Below are positions 52,455 through 62,245 of a stretch of DNA of 64,000 bases, piece by piece. The notes beneath the pieces are model-generated. The model saw only the letters and a list, made by a program, of their open reading frames with translations. It searched no databases and had not been told where the DNA came from. The DNA is from Blepharisma japonicum (Eukaryota > Ciliophora > Heterotrichea > Heterotrichida > Blepharismidae): positions 124,001 to 188,000 of the forward strand of contig CATKHK010000021.1 of NCBI GenBank assembly GCA_949751835.1. Reading direction: 5' to 3'. Within the stretch, counting starts at the first letter, position 1. Each line of letters opens with the position of its first letter. The position numbers and the translations under genes are program-made.

Positions 52455-53273
52455 TTTATTTATTATAAGCCACTCTTTTCGATGGGCTTAAATGTTGAAC
52501 AAAAGTTTATTTAATAGGGAAATATGACGCAATATCTCTATTTTACTTATAAAACCCCAATTTGTTGGGCAAAAAATATCAAAAATATTGATTAAGTAAG
52601 ATTAAGGTAAATCGTCATGAATTATGAAAAGTAAGACTAAAGAACAGGGTCTTTTGCTTTTTTGGAAGAAATCCAACATTTTCATATGCTTGTTGTGTTT
52701 TTCTTTGGAGAAAAGAAGACTTTAAAGAAATGCAAAAAGTTGTAGAGGCAATTTAAAAAAGCTCTTTAATCGTATTAATACACCTAAAATTGGTTGACGT
52801 GAGAGAAGAAGTTTCTAGTAAAAATGAAATAGGGAGAAAAATTTTGCTATTATTATAATAATCAAAAGAAAGCTTGGTTACCAGTAGTCTTATCTCTATA
52901 ATGATAGGAAATATCTGTCTGGAGCTTATTTAGCACGCAGAAATGAAGTTTTGATTTAGAAAGATTTATTGTTTTAGAATAAATAGGCGAAACAATTTCC
53001 TTTATCTATTTTGATTGATTGGGACAGCAAAATATCAATTTTGCTAGGGATATAGTAATCATAATCGCCTAGGAATATTTATAACTAAGGTTTAATCTAG
53101 GAGAAAATATAGCTCAGTGAGAGCAAAAGTACCCTAAGCAATTTTAGACTGATTTACTTTAATGAAACATATTTTATTATACTCTTTTCAAGGAATATTT
53201 ATGTTTATTTAATTTCTAATATAACTAATTTTTATTCATATTTCTAATTAAATGATAATAAGATATACCCCAA
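52455..53273. other. Intergenic region with possible coding relic
   Basis: 820 bp of AT-rich DNA. At about 52655-52858 one frame reads DFKEMQKVVEAI, stop, then VLIHLKLVDVREEVSSKNE, faintly like the end of a Ras/Rab GTPase fold. This is too weak to call. The rest holds nothing recognisable. Confidence 0.35.
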
Positions 53274-54821
53274 ATGCAAAGATTGACTGAACGTAACAAT
53301 TGCTTCCAACAGCCTAATTTAGGCATTGTTCTGGAGCAGCACGAACAATTCAGTGTTAATCTCCGAAGAAAAAAGCGCCGTGAGCAGCAAATGGAAAGAC
53401 GCGCAAAAAAGGATGATTTACCAGCTAGTCAAACTTCAGAAGAATTTATGCTTATGTTTCCAGATCTTATAAGAAATATTCATGATATTCGTTATTCCTT
53501 AGAAACCTGTAAGAATATCTTAATTGGTCAATATTCATCAGATATCAAGCTGGAAGCATTAAAAATTAGCAGACATTTTTTAACAACAGGAGAAGTCATG
53601 CTTGCCAAAGCAAAAATATATGCCGAGCTTGGGTATATTCAAAACTATATAGACCTTTTAAACCCCCTTAATCCCAAAGAAGTTCAACGTGAGGCATCAT
53701 GGGCATTATGCAATCTCGCTTCATGCCCCCATCAAATAATAGAAATACTTATAAGCAAAGGAATAATATCTGCATGTCTTGCTGTAATAAACTGCGAAAA
53801 CTTAGATGTTATTGAAAACGCTGTATGGTGTCTTGGAAACATAGCAGGTGATTGCAAAGAATATAGAACCCTAATGATCAAGTCATATGTCTTTGAATTT
53901 CTTGTAAATTTGCTTAAAGATATGCATGATCACCCAGGCCCAGCTTTAAAGGCACTGCTCTATACATTGAAAAATATATCAAGATCAATTGTTTATGCTG
54001 ATATTGAACTAGTTAAAAAAATGCTGTCTTATATTAAGCCGCTTTTCCAAGCAGCAAGCACAAAGGAAACAATAGACTTGGTATCAATTTTGTTTTTCGT
54101 GACAAATGGGAAAGAAGAATGGCTTCAAGCAATTATTGATAATGGATATGGACAAATAATTATTGATTCCTGTGATTATCCAGACCAAAAAGCTTGCTTA
54201 GTATCATACAAAGCACTAGGTAATTTATTGGGAGGTAATGTGAACCAAGCTGAATACATCATTAATCTGGGCGCCATTGAGAAAATTCACAAAGCTATAA
54301 GATCTTTGGATTATGAAATAAGAAAAGAAGGGTTTTGAGCTTTAAGCAATATAACAGCTGGATCAGCATCTCAAGTCAAGAGGATTATAAATAGCGATCT
54401 TATAGATGTTGCAATAAGAGGCTTGGCAGAAAATGATGAAGGCATTAAATACGAATGCAGCTATGTTGTAGCAAATTGTTTTTTCAGAGGAGAGCATGAA
54501 GATATTTTTGAGCTAGTGAACAAAGGAATTTTACTAGCCTTTGGCCAATGTATAGAAATAAATAGTGATTTGAAATTGATTAAGCTACTGCTAGACTCTT
54601 CTAATCAGCTATTAAGAATTGCTTCAGATAAAAGCAGACTTGATACAATGAAAATTGAATTTGAGAAAGCAAATTTAGTAGATATTATTGATGCGATGCG
54701 ATCTCAAGGAAATAAGGAGATCGAAGCAATTGCTAAAGGCTTGATGGAAGAATATTTCCATGAAGATGATAGCGATCAAATATTTTTGCAGGATAATGTT
54801 CAATCTTATGAATTTTCTTAG
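53274..54821 (+). CDS. Importin subunit alpha (karyopherin alpha)
   Basis: This 515-aa nuclear import receptor has an N-terminal importin-beta-binding segment (LRRKKRREQQMERRAKKDD, about residues 31-49) followed by some ten ARM repeats (about 75-490). The NLS-binding Trp-Asn ladder is recognisable: REASWALCNLA, ENAVWCLGNIAGD, and RKEGFWALSNITAGS (Trp is TGA). The third repeat and the C-terminal acidic tail (EEYFHEDDSDQ) are also as expected. Some helices are diverged (KALLYTLKNISRS lacks Trp), so cargo preference may be altered. Ciliates use different importin alphas for micro- and macronucleus; which this serves cannot be told. Confidence 0.88.
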
Positions 54822-55612
54822 CATAACTATAAAATTATCAAATGTCCAGAAAATTAGGCAGTAATTAATCGCAATTAAAATTAAATTCATTTTAGCTTAA
54901 TTAGGGTATATAAATAATTTGTTTAAACTCTTTTAATTAATATTTTGCTTCTTTATCTTCTGGACTTAAAATTTTGGTTAAGTTATTCAAATAATTCAAA
55001 AACTTAGAATTTTTAGAATAGCTTGAATTTAATTTTTAAAGCTCATAATTTTAATTAAATAGTCCATGTATAGATTCAAAACAGTAGAAATTAAGATTAA
55101 AAATTCTTTATAAGCTTAAGCTTTTAAATTGTTTTCAGTAACTCAGAAATATGAAGAAAAAAAAAACAAAAATGGACAAGTTTTCTCCGTAAACTAAATG
55201 ATCATCGAACAATAAGTGAAATTAATGCCAAATTTTATAAAAAATACAATTCAAGTATTGATTATCGTCTTAAATTTAACATTAAATTTAAGATTTTTTA
55301 TTAAATAATGGCCTATTAATTCATTTATTATGATGCAGTAGTTCAGCATCTCTAGACGTTTGACAATAAAAAATTATAAAAACTCATATTATTCACCTCA
55401 AAATACTTCCCAGAGACCATTTTTATAACAATTTTTTTCTTCAATCCGATCTATTTATAATGAATTTTAAACTTATATCCCTTTCTATTAATATAAACGT
55501 TACAATCTTTTTAAAGATGCGCTATTAAAATTTGCTAAGCATTCTATGGAAGTCGCCAGTAATCTCTTAATTTCAAATTTTGTCTAATGGTTATAATCAA
55601 TCATAATTTTAA
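54822..55612. other. Intergenic region
   Basis: 790 bp of AT-rich DNA upstream of the Myb gene. No ORF, RNA gene or repeat is recognised. Confidence 0.5.
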
Positions 55613-56401
55613 ATGGCTGAAGATCAAGAGCAGCGCTTTTTCTTTCCTCAGGCCACATACCCTATAGTGCCTCAGGTGACTTCTCTCCTTCCCTTGAGTT
55701 ATCCTCTAATAACTTCACCTGAAACCGTTGAAGAAAATGCTCCAAAATTTAAATATTCCAGAGTATGAGATAAAAGAAAAATCCAAACCCTTTACTCGCT
55801 AGCTAACGAGCTCTGTAGCCAAACAAGAAAAAGCTTAAACGAGCTCGATATATCTGATTTTGCGGAAATTTCATTAAAAATCAATCAGGATCCTTATAAA
55901 TGTATGATGAAGTTGCGAGAAATTATGATGAGTGGCACCTTAAAACCTGGAATATGGTCTCAGGCTGAAGATGAAAAATTGGAGTCACTGATCACTTCAG
56001 GAATGAAAAAATGGGGCGAAATTGCAAATATATTGAATAAAGAAATTCACCAAGATTTAAAAATACGCACAGGAAAGCAAGCAAAAGAAAGATGAAACAA
56101 CCATTTGAACCCAGAAATAGATCGTGGACCTTGAACTCTTCTCCAAGACAAAGCACTTCTAGACGCTTACAAAACTTTTGGCAATAAATGAACTCTCATA
56201 GTAAAAGCAATACCAAACAGAACTGAAAGTGCTGTCAAAAATCGTGTGAAATCGCTGATGAATAAAGCTAAGCAGGACTTAAAAAACATAGGAAACAGGG
56301 ATAATTTGCTTGATCTCCTTTTAGATAAAATCAATGCTTCAATTTTAAACTCAGACAGTATAACTCCAGATTCACAAATTAAAGAAAAAATCACAGATTA
56401 A
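55613..56401 (+). CDS. R2R3-type Myb/SANT DNA-binding protein
   Basis: This 262-aa protein runs from ATG 55613 to TAA 56399-56401. An N-terminal 115 residues (Pro-rich, then helical) precede two Myb repeats. The first reads GIWSQAEDEKLESLI, KKWGEIANIL, GKQAKERWNNHLNP. The second reads RGPWTLLQDKALLDAYKTFG, NKWTLIVKAIPNRT, AVKNRVKSLM. Three of the conserved Trp residues (ERWNNH, GPWTLL, NKWTLI) are encoded by TGA, which is strong support for TGA=Trp. In repeat 2 the third Trp is replaced by Val, a common variation. It is a likely sequence-specific transcription regulator or an snRNA-type Myb. Confidence 0.85.
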
Positions 56402-56508
56402 TCCATGATACTAACTAAAGGTTTTATGGGTAGTAATTACGGCATCTTATCAGAGAAAACACATTCATTATTCAAATATTATTAATTTAATTAATATAAT
56501 TTCTCAGT

Positions 56509-57594
56509 CTACAATATACCATGCGATCCTTTCCATAAGTACTTACGATTCAGATTACTTGAGTAGCCTTTAGGAAGCATTGGGGTGGAAGCGCCTGATT
56601 TATTAATAGAAGAAACGTTGAGGCCGTGATGTTTTGGTCCGGGAGTAGGAGTACTTTCTTTAGATCTAGGTGGAGATTGCTTTTTCATAGGTGTCGAGGG
56701 CATATTAGGGGAAATTGATATGTCAGGCCTGATTATAAATGCTGGGATTGTCTTAGTTTTTGATTTTGTGTTCCTTAAAGCTACAACGACTGGCGAAATT
56801 GACTTCGCCAGATCTTTTGACTGAATCGTAGATGTCATAGGGGAATTCGATCTTAGCCAGCTTTTTGCCAAAGCTGACTTCAGCGATCTTTGATTTTGCA
56901 GTAAATCTGATTCAACTGGTATATTTAACGGTATTAGTGCTGGAGGCTGTCTTTTGACTGCAGGTATATTTGATTTTACTTGTACTTCACTTTCATCATT
57001 TTCAATACTCCTTGAATCTTCTTTTTTCTTTTTACCTTTCTTCCTATTAATAGGCAGCGTATAAGTGAGTGCTAATTTTTTAAGCGATGTATTGCTTTTC
57101 ATATGCTTATCCCTATTTGTTGAAATTTCAAAAATTTCGTCGGATTCAATATCCTCACCTACAAAAATTTCTCTTTTAATTTCTTTTACTTTTGGATCGG
57201 TAAAATTCATAGGGTTCTTTTTAGGTGGAAACTTCGGGTCAACTTTTATTGGAATCCTAGGCTCTCTTTTATGTTTTCGCAAATAATGTTGTGCTTTATT
57301 AATATCAATTTTTTGAATTTCTGTATTATTTGTAAAAGTTTTGAAATTTCATTGGAAGCTCATTTCTTTTTTTTTCTTTTCGACTATCATATTCAGCTCT
57401 TTATGTAGCTGTCCATGAGTTTCTCTAGGTGACTGTGGAGGAGTGACATCTAAATCTTGCATTCGATTGAGATTTCTTTTTGAGTTTGCTCTGACCAAAG
57501 CGTCATATGATTTCTATGTAAAATTTACTATATTTTCAAAACTTTTTGGCTGCTTCAATGGGATAATAGTTTTTTTAGATGATTTACCTCCCAT
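56509..57594 (-). CDS. Uncharacterised N-myristoylated basic protein
   Basis: This 356-aa protein has two exons; the 15-nt intron 57514-57528 is removed, joining FENI to KSYDALVRAN. It begins MGGKSSKK, a good N-myristoylation signal. The rest is basic and largely disordered, with Lys runs (NRKKGKKKKEDS), many SP/TP sites and a C-terminal STPGPGP-like stretch (KESTPTPGPKHHGLN). One TGA=Trp occurs at SFQWNFKT. No family is recognised. It is convergent with the Myb gene (107 bp between ends). Confidence 0.55.
57514..57528 (-). other. 15-nt intron (myristoylated protein gene)
   Basis: On the minus strand gtaaattttacatag, with A at position 10. Confidence 0.85.
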
Positions 57595-57666
57595 TTAAAT
57601 TAAATTATATTACTTTAATTATGCTGACATTTCTTCAGATCGCTCTTCTTTGTTTATTCTGTTTTT

Positions 57667-58968
57667 TCACTGGACAATCTTTCGATAACCAAAGTACACC
57701 AGCAATAAAAATAAACTGGAGAAAATCCCAGTTAATATTGAAAATTGATAGGCAAATTCAGAGGTCTGAATCACCCTTGAGCTTGGATATCTTTCATGGA
57801 TAGTCCTAGAATTCCCATGAACATAAATTGGATTGCAATCAGATGCGGCAAAACCAATTTGGTCAGTTTTTCTATCAAACACTATATCATGCCCCCTCAT
57901 GAAATTGCTTCCTAAAATATTCTCAGCCCCACTATAGATTCCTATACAATATACATTAGGATGGTCAGGCCACGCCGACAAATAATACTCAGGCATCCAA
58001 TCTACGTTGATATTATCAATCAACAAAGTAATTATCGGAAACGTCTCAAAAAAATCATAAATATCTGGGTATTTTTTATGATCATACACATAGCAAGCAT
58101 TATCTTCTCCAGCAATATGCTTTTCCTCCCCATCACAAAATTCTTCTCCTTCACAAATGTCTTCTATTGTACTTCATATCTGATTGTAAATAGAACTTGT
58201 AAAAAATGTGTAAGTTGTCCCTGAATCCACAATAGAATTCGGCCTAGAGTTTTCCCTGGGGTTTAAATTTACTGCAACCCCGCCTACAATAATCCCTCTC
58301 AATGGCACTGAATAAAGTGCGTCATCATATAAAGTAGCCCATTTTATAGGAGTTAAATGCAAGGAAGCGTTATAACCTCCAATTGTCATGTATCCATCTT
58401 CCTTGCCAAAACATATAGCAAAAATATCAGTAGAAATATCGCGGCTTCGATATAGCACATCTACGATAGACGGGGTTTTACTCTTGGGGAAGGCCAAGCC
58501 CATAATTCCGTCAGCTTTTTGAGTCCGAAAGAAATTGGTTTCTCTTTTATGGCAGCCAAATTTCAAAGGAACGGCTTTGGAATGTTCAAAGTCGTCGCCG
58601 AAGGTCACGAAATCTTCAATAAGGAAGCCAGAAATTGAGCTTCCTTCAGCATAACTTAGAGAGTACCCGCATTTTTGGTCATTGCAAGAAGAGCATACGG
58701 CTTCTTCACAAGAAACCAAACGCGCAGTCTTGGATTTTGAATAATCGAAATAAGAGTCCATGTGTTGGCCACAATTTTCGCAACCTGCACAAGGAAACGC
58801 AGTGAGCCTGCTTCCTGTATCAACAATAACAGTTTGTTTGACTGCAGGGGTGCCTATCCATATATCAACGTAATAATAACCTAATCCTTCGGTACTCCCG
58901 TATACTACTGCATGCTCTATCTCTTGAGAAATTACATGACTTAATAATAGGAATATGTAACCCAGCAT
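57667..58968 (-). CDS. Membrane-anchored aspartic protease, plasmepsin V / nepenthesin-like
   Basis: This 433-aa A1-family protease starts at ATG 58968 with a signal peptide (MLGYIFLLLSHVISQ). The catalytic aspartates are Asp50 (VDTGSR) and Asp248 (VDSGTT). Between them is a Cys-rich insert (FPCAGCENCGQHMDS, CEEAVCSSCNDQKCGYSLSY, YAEGSSISGF). This insert is the hallmark of nepenthesin-like and plasmepsin V proteases, and even the 'FPC.GC..CG.HM' order fits plasmepsin V. The C-terminus has a membrane segment (FSILTGIFSSLFLLLVYFGY) and a short cytosolic tail, also as in plasmepsin V. One TGA=Trp is at NQIWSTIED. An ER/secretory-pathway processing protease is inferred. Confidence 0.8.
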
Positions 58969-59453
58969 TTTAATTTTTGTCAACGGAGTATCAAGAAATT
59001 ATTAGATAGGATAAAAAATATGTCGTTTTTTAATCGGTAAATTGGAAATTATAGAGATAAAACAGGAAAAGTTGAAGGAAAAAGATTGGAATAGGAGAGG
59101 CAAGAGAATTGAGAATTTATGACATTATTTTTATTATGCGTTTTTAAAAATCATAGAAGATAAATGGATTTTTCAGATTTGGGCTAAATTATATTGTGAA
59201 ATATTGTTGAATTTATTTAATATTCAGATTTAGAAAATTGGGAATGCTATAAACGCAACTATATGATCTTTCAATAAAAACTGATTTTAGCCGCTCAAGG
59301 ATATTCTAACCTATTTGCATCTTAAATAAATCCATTTTACAAAAAATTGCAATAAATCATCTCTTTATACATCTTCAGTATGCTAAAAATTAATTTTTTT
59401 CAAAAAGACTTACTGAAAACTGGTTATTAAAAAATTATTGATAGTTCTCTGTT
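58969..59453. other. Intergenic region
   Basis: 485 bp of AT-rich DNA with nothing recognised. Confidence 0.5.
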
Positions 59454-59990
59454 TTAATCGCTCTCTTCTTTTATAAACTGGTCTTCATTTTCTGAAGAGT
59501 CTTTCATTACTTCTTTCTTTACCAGCTTTTCACTTTCACTTGAATTTTCTTCTATAGTATCGTTATCTTCCAAAAGCTGCAATAAACTTGTTGAATGCTC
59601 AATTTTTGATCCTTCCGCCCCTTGCATTTCTGCTTCTTGTTTAAGTTTCTCAGCTCTTTGTTTGTACATTTCTTTTTCTTGCTCTCCCACTTTGCTTCAT
59701 TCTTGGGAAACTAAAGATGAAAGAGTGCTCATTTTTGAATCTGATTATGGCTTACTTGAATATTCAGGGATTTTCTTTAACTCACTCATTTTTTCTTTAA
59801 GAAAGACTTGATAGCCTGACTTGTGGCGCTTGGTTTTTATTTTTCTTCTTTTTTTGTTTTTTAAGTAAACTGAAGAGTCTGCCCTTCTTTGAATTATCAG
59901 CTCTGCTGCATCGTTGAAAAATTTTGATGTTAATTGTAGAAGCTCAACCATCTGAATAGTGCTTACCATAGAAATAGAACCGTTCTCCAT
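59454..59990 (-). CDS. HMG-box protein
   Basis: This 173-aa protein runs from ATG 59990 (the first ATG in frame) with the 15-nt intron 59741-59755 removed. The splice lies inside the HMG box and is needed to complete it: HKSGYQVFLKEKMSELKKIP, then EYSNSKMSTLSSLVSQEWSK, then GEQEKEMYKQRAEKL (about residues 57-115). The key Trp of helix 2 is TGA. Before the box is a strongly basic stretch (KNKKRRKIKTKRHK), and after it an acidic Ser/Glu-rich tail, the usual HMGB-like arrangement. It is likely a non-specific DNA-bending chromatin protein. Confidence 0.83.
59741..59755 (-). other. 15-nt intron (HMG-box gene)
   Basis: On the minus strand gtaagccataatcag, with A at position 10. Splicing joins PEYS to NSKMSTL across the HMG box. 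Confidence 0.88.
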
Positions 59991-60553
59991 ATATTTTTTG
60001 GTGTTTTTTATCAAATCCAATAATGATCTATTAAATTATGGATTTAATATTTAGATTTGAATAATAAATATGGAGTAGCATTCAGTATTATAACTTATGA
60101 TAATGCTGATATCATTATATAACTGTCCTCTATCGTAGGAGATACGCCAAGAATATTGGATCATTGTTGAATATTTTTGAATGTTAATTTTATATTTTAT
60201 CAGCAATAATTTAAAAAATGAGTATTTAAGAGCTTAATTATAATTAAATTAGAAGGATTTTAGTCTTATTCTTTTATTTAACTTAGAAGATTTTGAAAAT
60301 TAATCGAGCGAAATATTATTTATTAAATTGAGAAGCTAAATATTAATTGAACATTTCGAAAAACTTATGTGAGCTTGTCCTTATGACATAAAAACTGTAA
60401 AATTAAAATTATAAGGCCAATCATAAAAATTATAATGAAAGCCAAGTTTAATTAATTTATTTCTCAGAAAGGTTTCATAACAACTTTCTTATAGCTTTAT
60501 TCCTGCCTCATCTGTTCTGTCAATTTAAACTGCCTAACATAAGTAAATTAAAA
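59991..60553. other. Intergenic region
   Basis: About 560 bp of AT-rich DNA between the divergent HMG-box and START genes. No element is recognised. Confidence 0.5.
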
Positions 60554-61567
60554 ATGTCATGCTGTTGTCTTCGATTCTTCAAAAAAAAACATCGCAAGCA
60601 ATCTGATCTATCAGTCAGCCTTTACAATATAAATTCATCTGATATCTCTCTTCAAAATACTATTGTAGATTCCAAAAGGCACCCCGATGAAGATAGCCAA
60701 ATCAAGCATTATGAAAAAGGGAGCCTTTCTACATCAAAAGTTCAGAAAGATTTAGGAACTCAATTAGAGGACATATCAACTGAGTCAGAAGATATCAAAG
60801 AAGAGTCAAAATTATCAGACAAGAGTCCGTCAAAGAATAAATCTGATTTTGAATCAATGTTTTCTCCAGGGTTTTCTATAATTTTGCCTTGCAGCTCTGA
60901 AGTTCTGTCTGAAGAAAGACACTTTGAACAGCTATTAGCATGAGAATCAGATAAAACATGGAAATTAAAAGTCACCAAAACCTTCGCAAGAATTTACTTA
61001 CAAAAGGTATGAACTATTTAGGGCTCTGAAGAAAACCCAGAATTGCCGATGGTTAAAGCATGTTTTGATATGGAAATCAATGCGAATCCTATAGATTTAT
61101 ATTTTTTACTATATGATGTAGACACCAGAAAGCAATGGGACAAATCTTCTGTCGGAGAATTTATTGAAATTTATAAAACTGAAGATGTTGTTGGATACTA
61201 TATGCTAAATAAAGCTCCCTGGCCTTTTTCTGATAGAGATTTTATAGAAAGAAGATTTATCAGAAAAAGAGATAATGGTGACATAGAAGTTTACTATAGA
61301 GAATACCCAGCCCAAGATTTCCAACCCCCAAAAAGCAAAGCAGAAAGAGGAAGAACATTGTTTGGTGGACAGATTTTCAGAAAAAGAGTATCACAAATAT
61401 CAGGGGAGCCCACACTTCTAGTGACACTTGTAAGCCAAGCTGATATGAGTGGGAAAATCCCAGTAAAAGCATTTGAGGAAACTTTGCCAAATTCATTGCT
61501 TAAGTGGTATAGATCAGTGAGGAAAGAACTTGTAAAAACGGTTTCTTTAAATAGAAATGATAAATAA
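60554..61567 (+). CDS. START-domain lipid-transfer-like protein
   Basis: This 332-aa protein has the 15-nt intron 61007-61021 removed (IYLQK to GSEENPELP). The N-terminus MSCCCLRFFKKKHRK offers several palmitoylation sites beside a basic patch, so membrane association is likely. A Ser/acidic linker follows. Residues about 130-330 are a START domain: LPMVKACFDMEINANPIDLY, DVDTRKQWDKS, GYYMLNKAPWPFSDRDFIER and LKWYRSVRKEL fit the StAR/PCTP-type fold, in which the 'P.PFS.RD' motif is especially typical. It probably binds or moves a lipid. TGA=Trp occurs at LLAWESD. Confidence 0.8.
61007..61021 (+). other. 15-nt intron (START gene)
   Basis: The sequence gtatgaactatttag has A at position 10. The unspliced frame ends at its TAG. 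Confidence 0.88.
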
Positions 61568-61608
61568 TAGATGAAATTCATAGTAAGTTGTAGGTGCATA
61601 ATTATAAA

Positions 61609-62069
61609 ATGGATATTGACGTTGATCTCATCAAGAAATCACTGCCGAAACAAGATGTATTTTTGAGAGTTTTAAGCTTGATTTGTGGGGTTGGGATGTT
61701 TATTTTGAGCATTTTTGATTTTGCTGACTATAAAGTGGATGAGCCGATCGATGTTTTCTTACCTCTTTATTATGCGTAAACAATATTTAGGATATTTGGA
61801 GTTTTAATGATTGTATCTGAATTCAGACCTGGCATTTTGATCAGGTACTTTAGATTTTTATGTGAGACCTTTGGAAAAGGAATGTTTTACATATTGTAAT
61901 TATACTACAGAGCTCTGGGACAATGTGCATTAAAGGGAGTTTTGTGTAAAAAATATATAGGCTTCAATATATCATGGCCGCATATTGTATCGCAATTGGA
62001 GTCTTTATTTTATGCTGCAAAGCTGTTGATGGAGAGCCTCAAGCTTCAGATCCTCCTGAAGGTCAATAA
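61609..62069 (+). CDS. COPI-associated membrane protein (TVP15/COPI_assoc-like)
   Basis: This 137-aa four-TM protein is assembled from four exons with introns 61776-61790 (15 nt), 61896-61912 (17 nt) and 61946-61960 (15 nt). The product has helices FLRVLSLICGVGMFILSIFD, VFLPLYYAIFGVLMIVSEF, FGKGMFYIFSGTMCI and VLQYIMAAYCIAIGVFILCC. GKGMFYIFSG is the family's 'GRGLFYIF.G' signature, and length and topology fit Golgi COPI-associated/TVP15 proteins. Choosing 15 nt for the middle intron would instead give YILALGQCALKG and force a 17-nt third intron. The chosen model is better because the protein matches the family and every intron keeps its A six bases from the end. Confidence 0.75.
61776..61790 (+). 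other. 15-nt intron (COPI-associated gene, first)
   Basis: The sequence gtaaacaatatttag has A at position 10. It splits an Ala codon (GC/G). Confidence 0.88.
61896..61912 (+). other. 17-nt intron (COPI-associated gene, second)
   Basis: The sequence gtaattatactacagag has alternative AG ends at 15 and 17 nt. Only the 17-nt form has A six bases from the end, and it gives FYIFSGT. Confidence 0.65.
61946..61960 (+). other. 15-nt intron (COPI-associated gene, third)
   Basis: The sequence gtaaaaaatatatag has A at position 10. Splicing gives SFVLQYIMAAYC. Confidence 0.75.
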
Positions 62070-62245
62070 CAGATATTAAAATTTAACAAATTCCCAAATT
62101 AAGTCTTTACCTTTTTAATTTTTGATTAAAATATGAAATTACTTAATTATGTTTACTATTAAAGCATTTCTATCTTCTTGGAATATCGCAAATTTTTTAC
62201 TATAATTTAAAAATGATTTCCTAAACCTGCCATTTTAATAATAAA

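Noticed and set aside
52655-52858. Possible Ras/Rab GTPase relic
   Set aside because: Only a loose resemblance in one short stretch (LKLVDVREEVS) and no P-loop or switch region upstream; kept only as a note on the intergenic region.
53105-53170. tRNA-like D-arm 'agctcagtgagagc' at 53111-53124
   Set aside because: The D-arm and preceding TA look right, but no anticodon stem of normal length and no T-arm (GGTTCRA-type) follow; a chance match in AT-rich DNA.
61946-61960. Alternative 17-nt third intron starting at 61944 (gtgtaaaaaatatatag)
   Set aside because: Needed only if the second intron is 15 nt; that combination gives a poorer family match and puts C, not A, at position 10 of the second intron.
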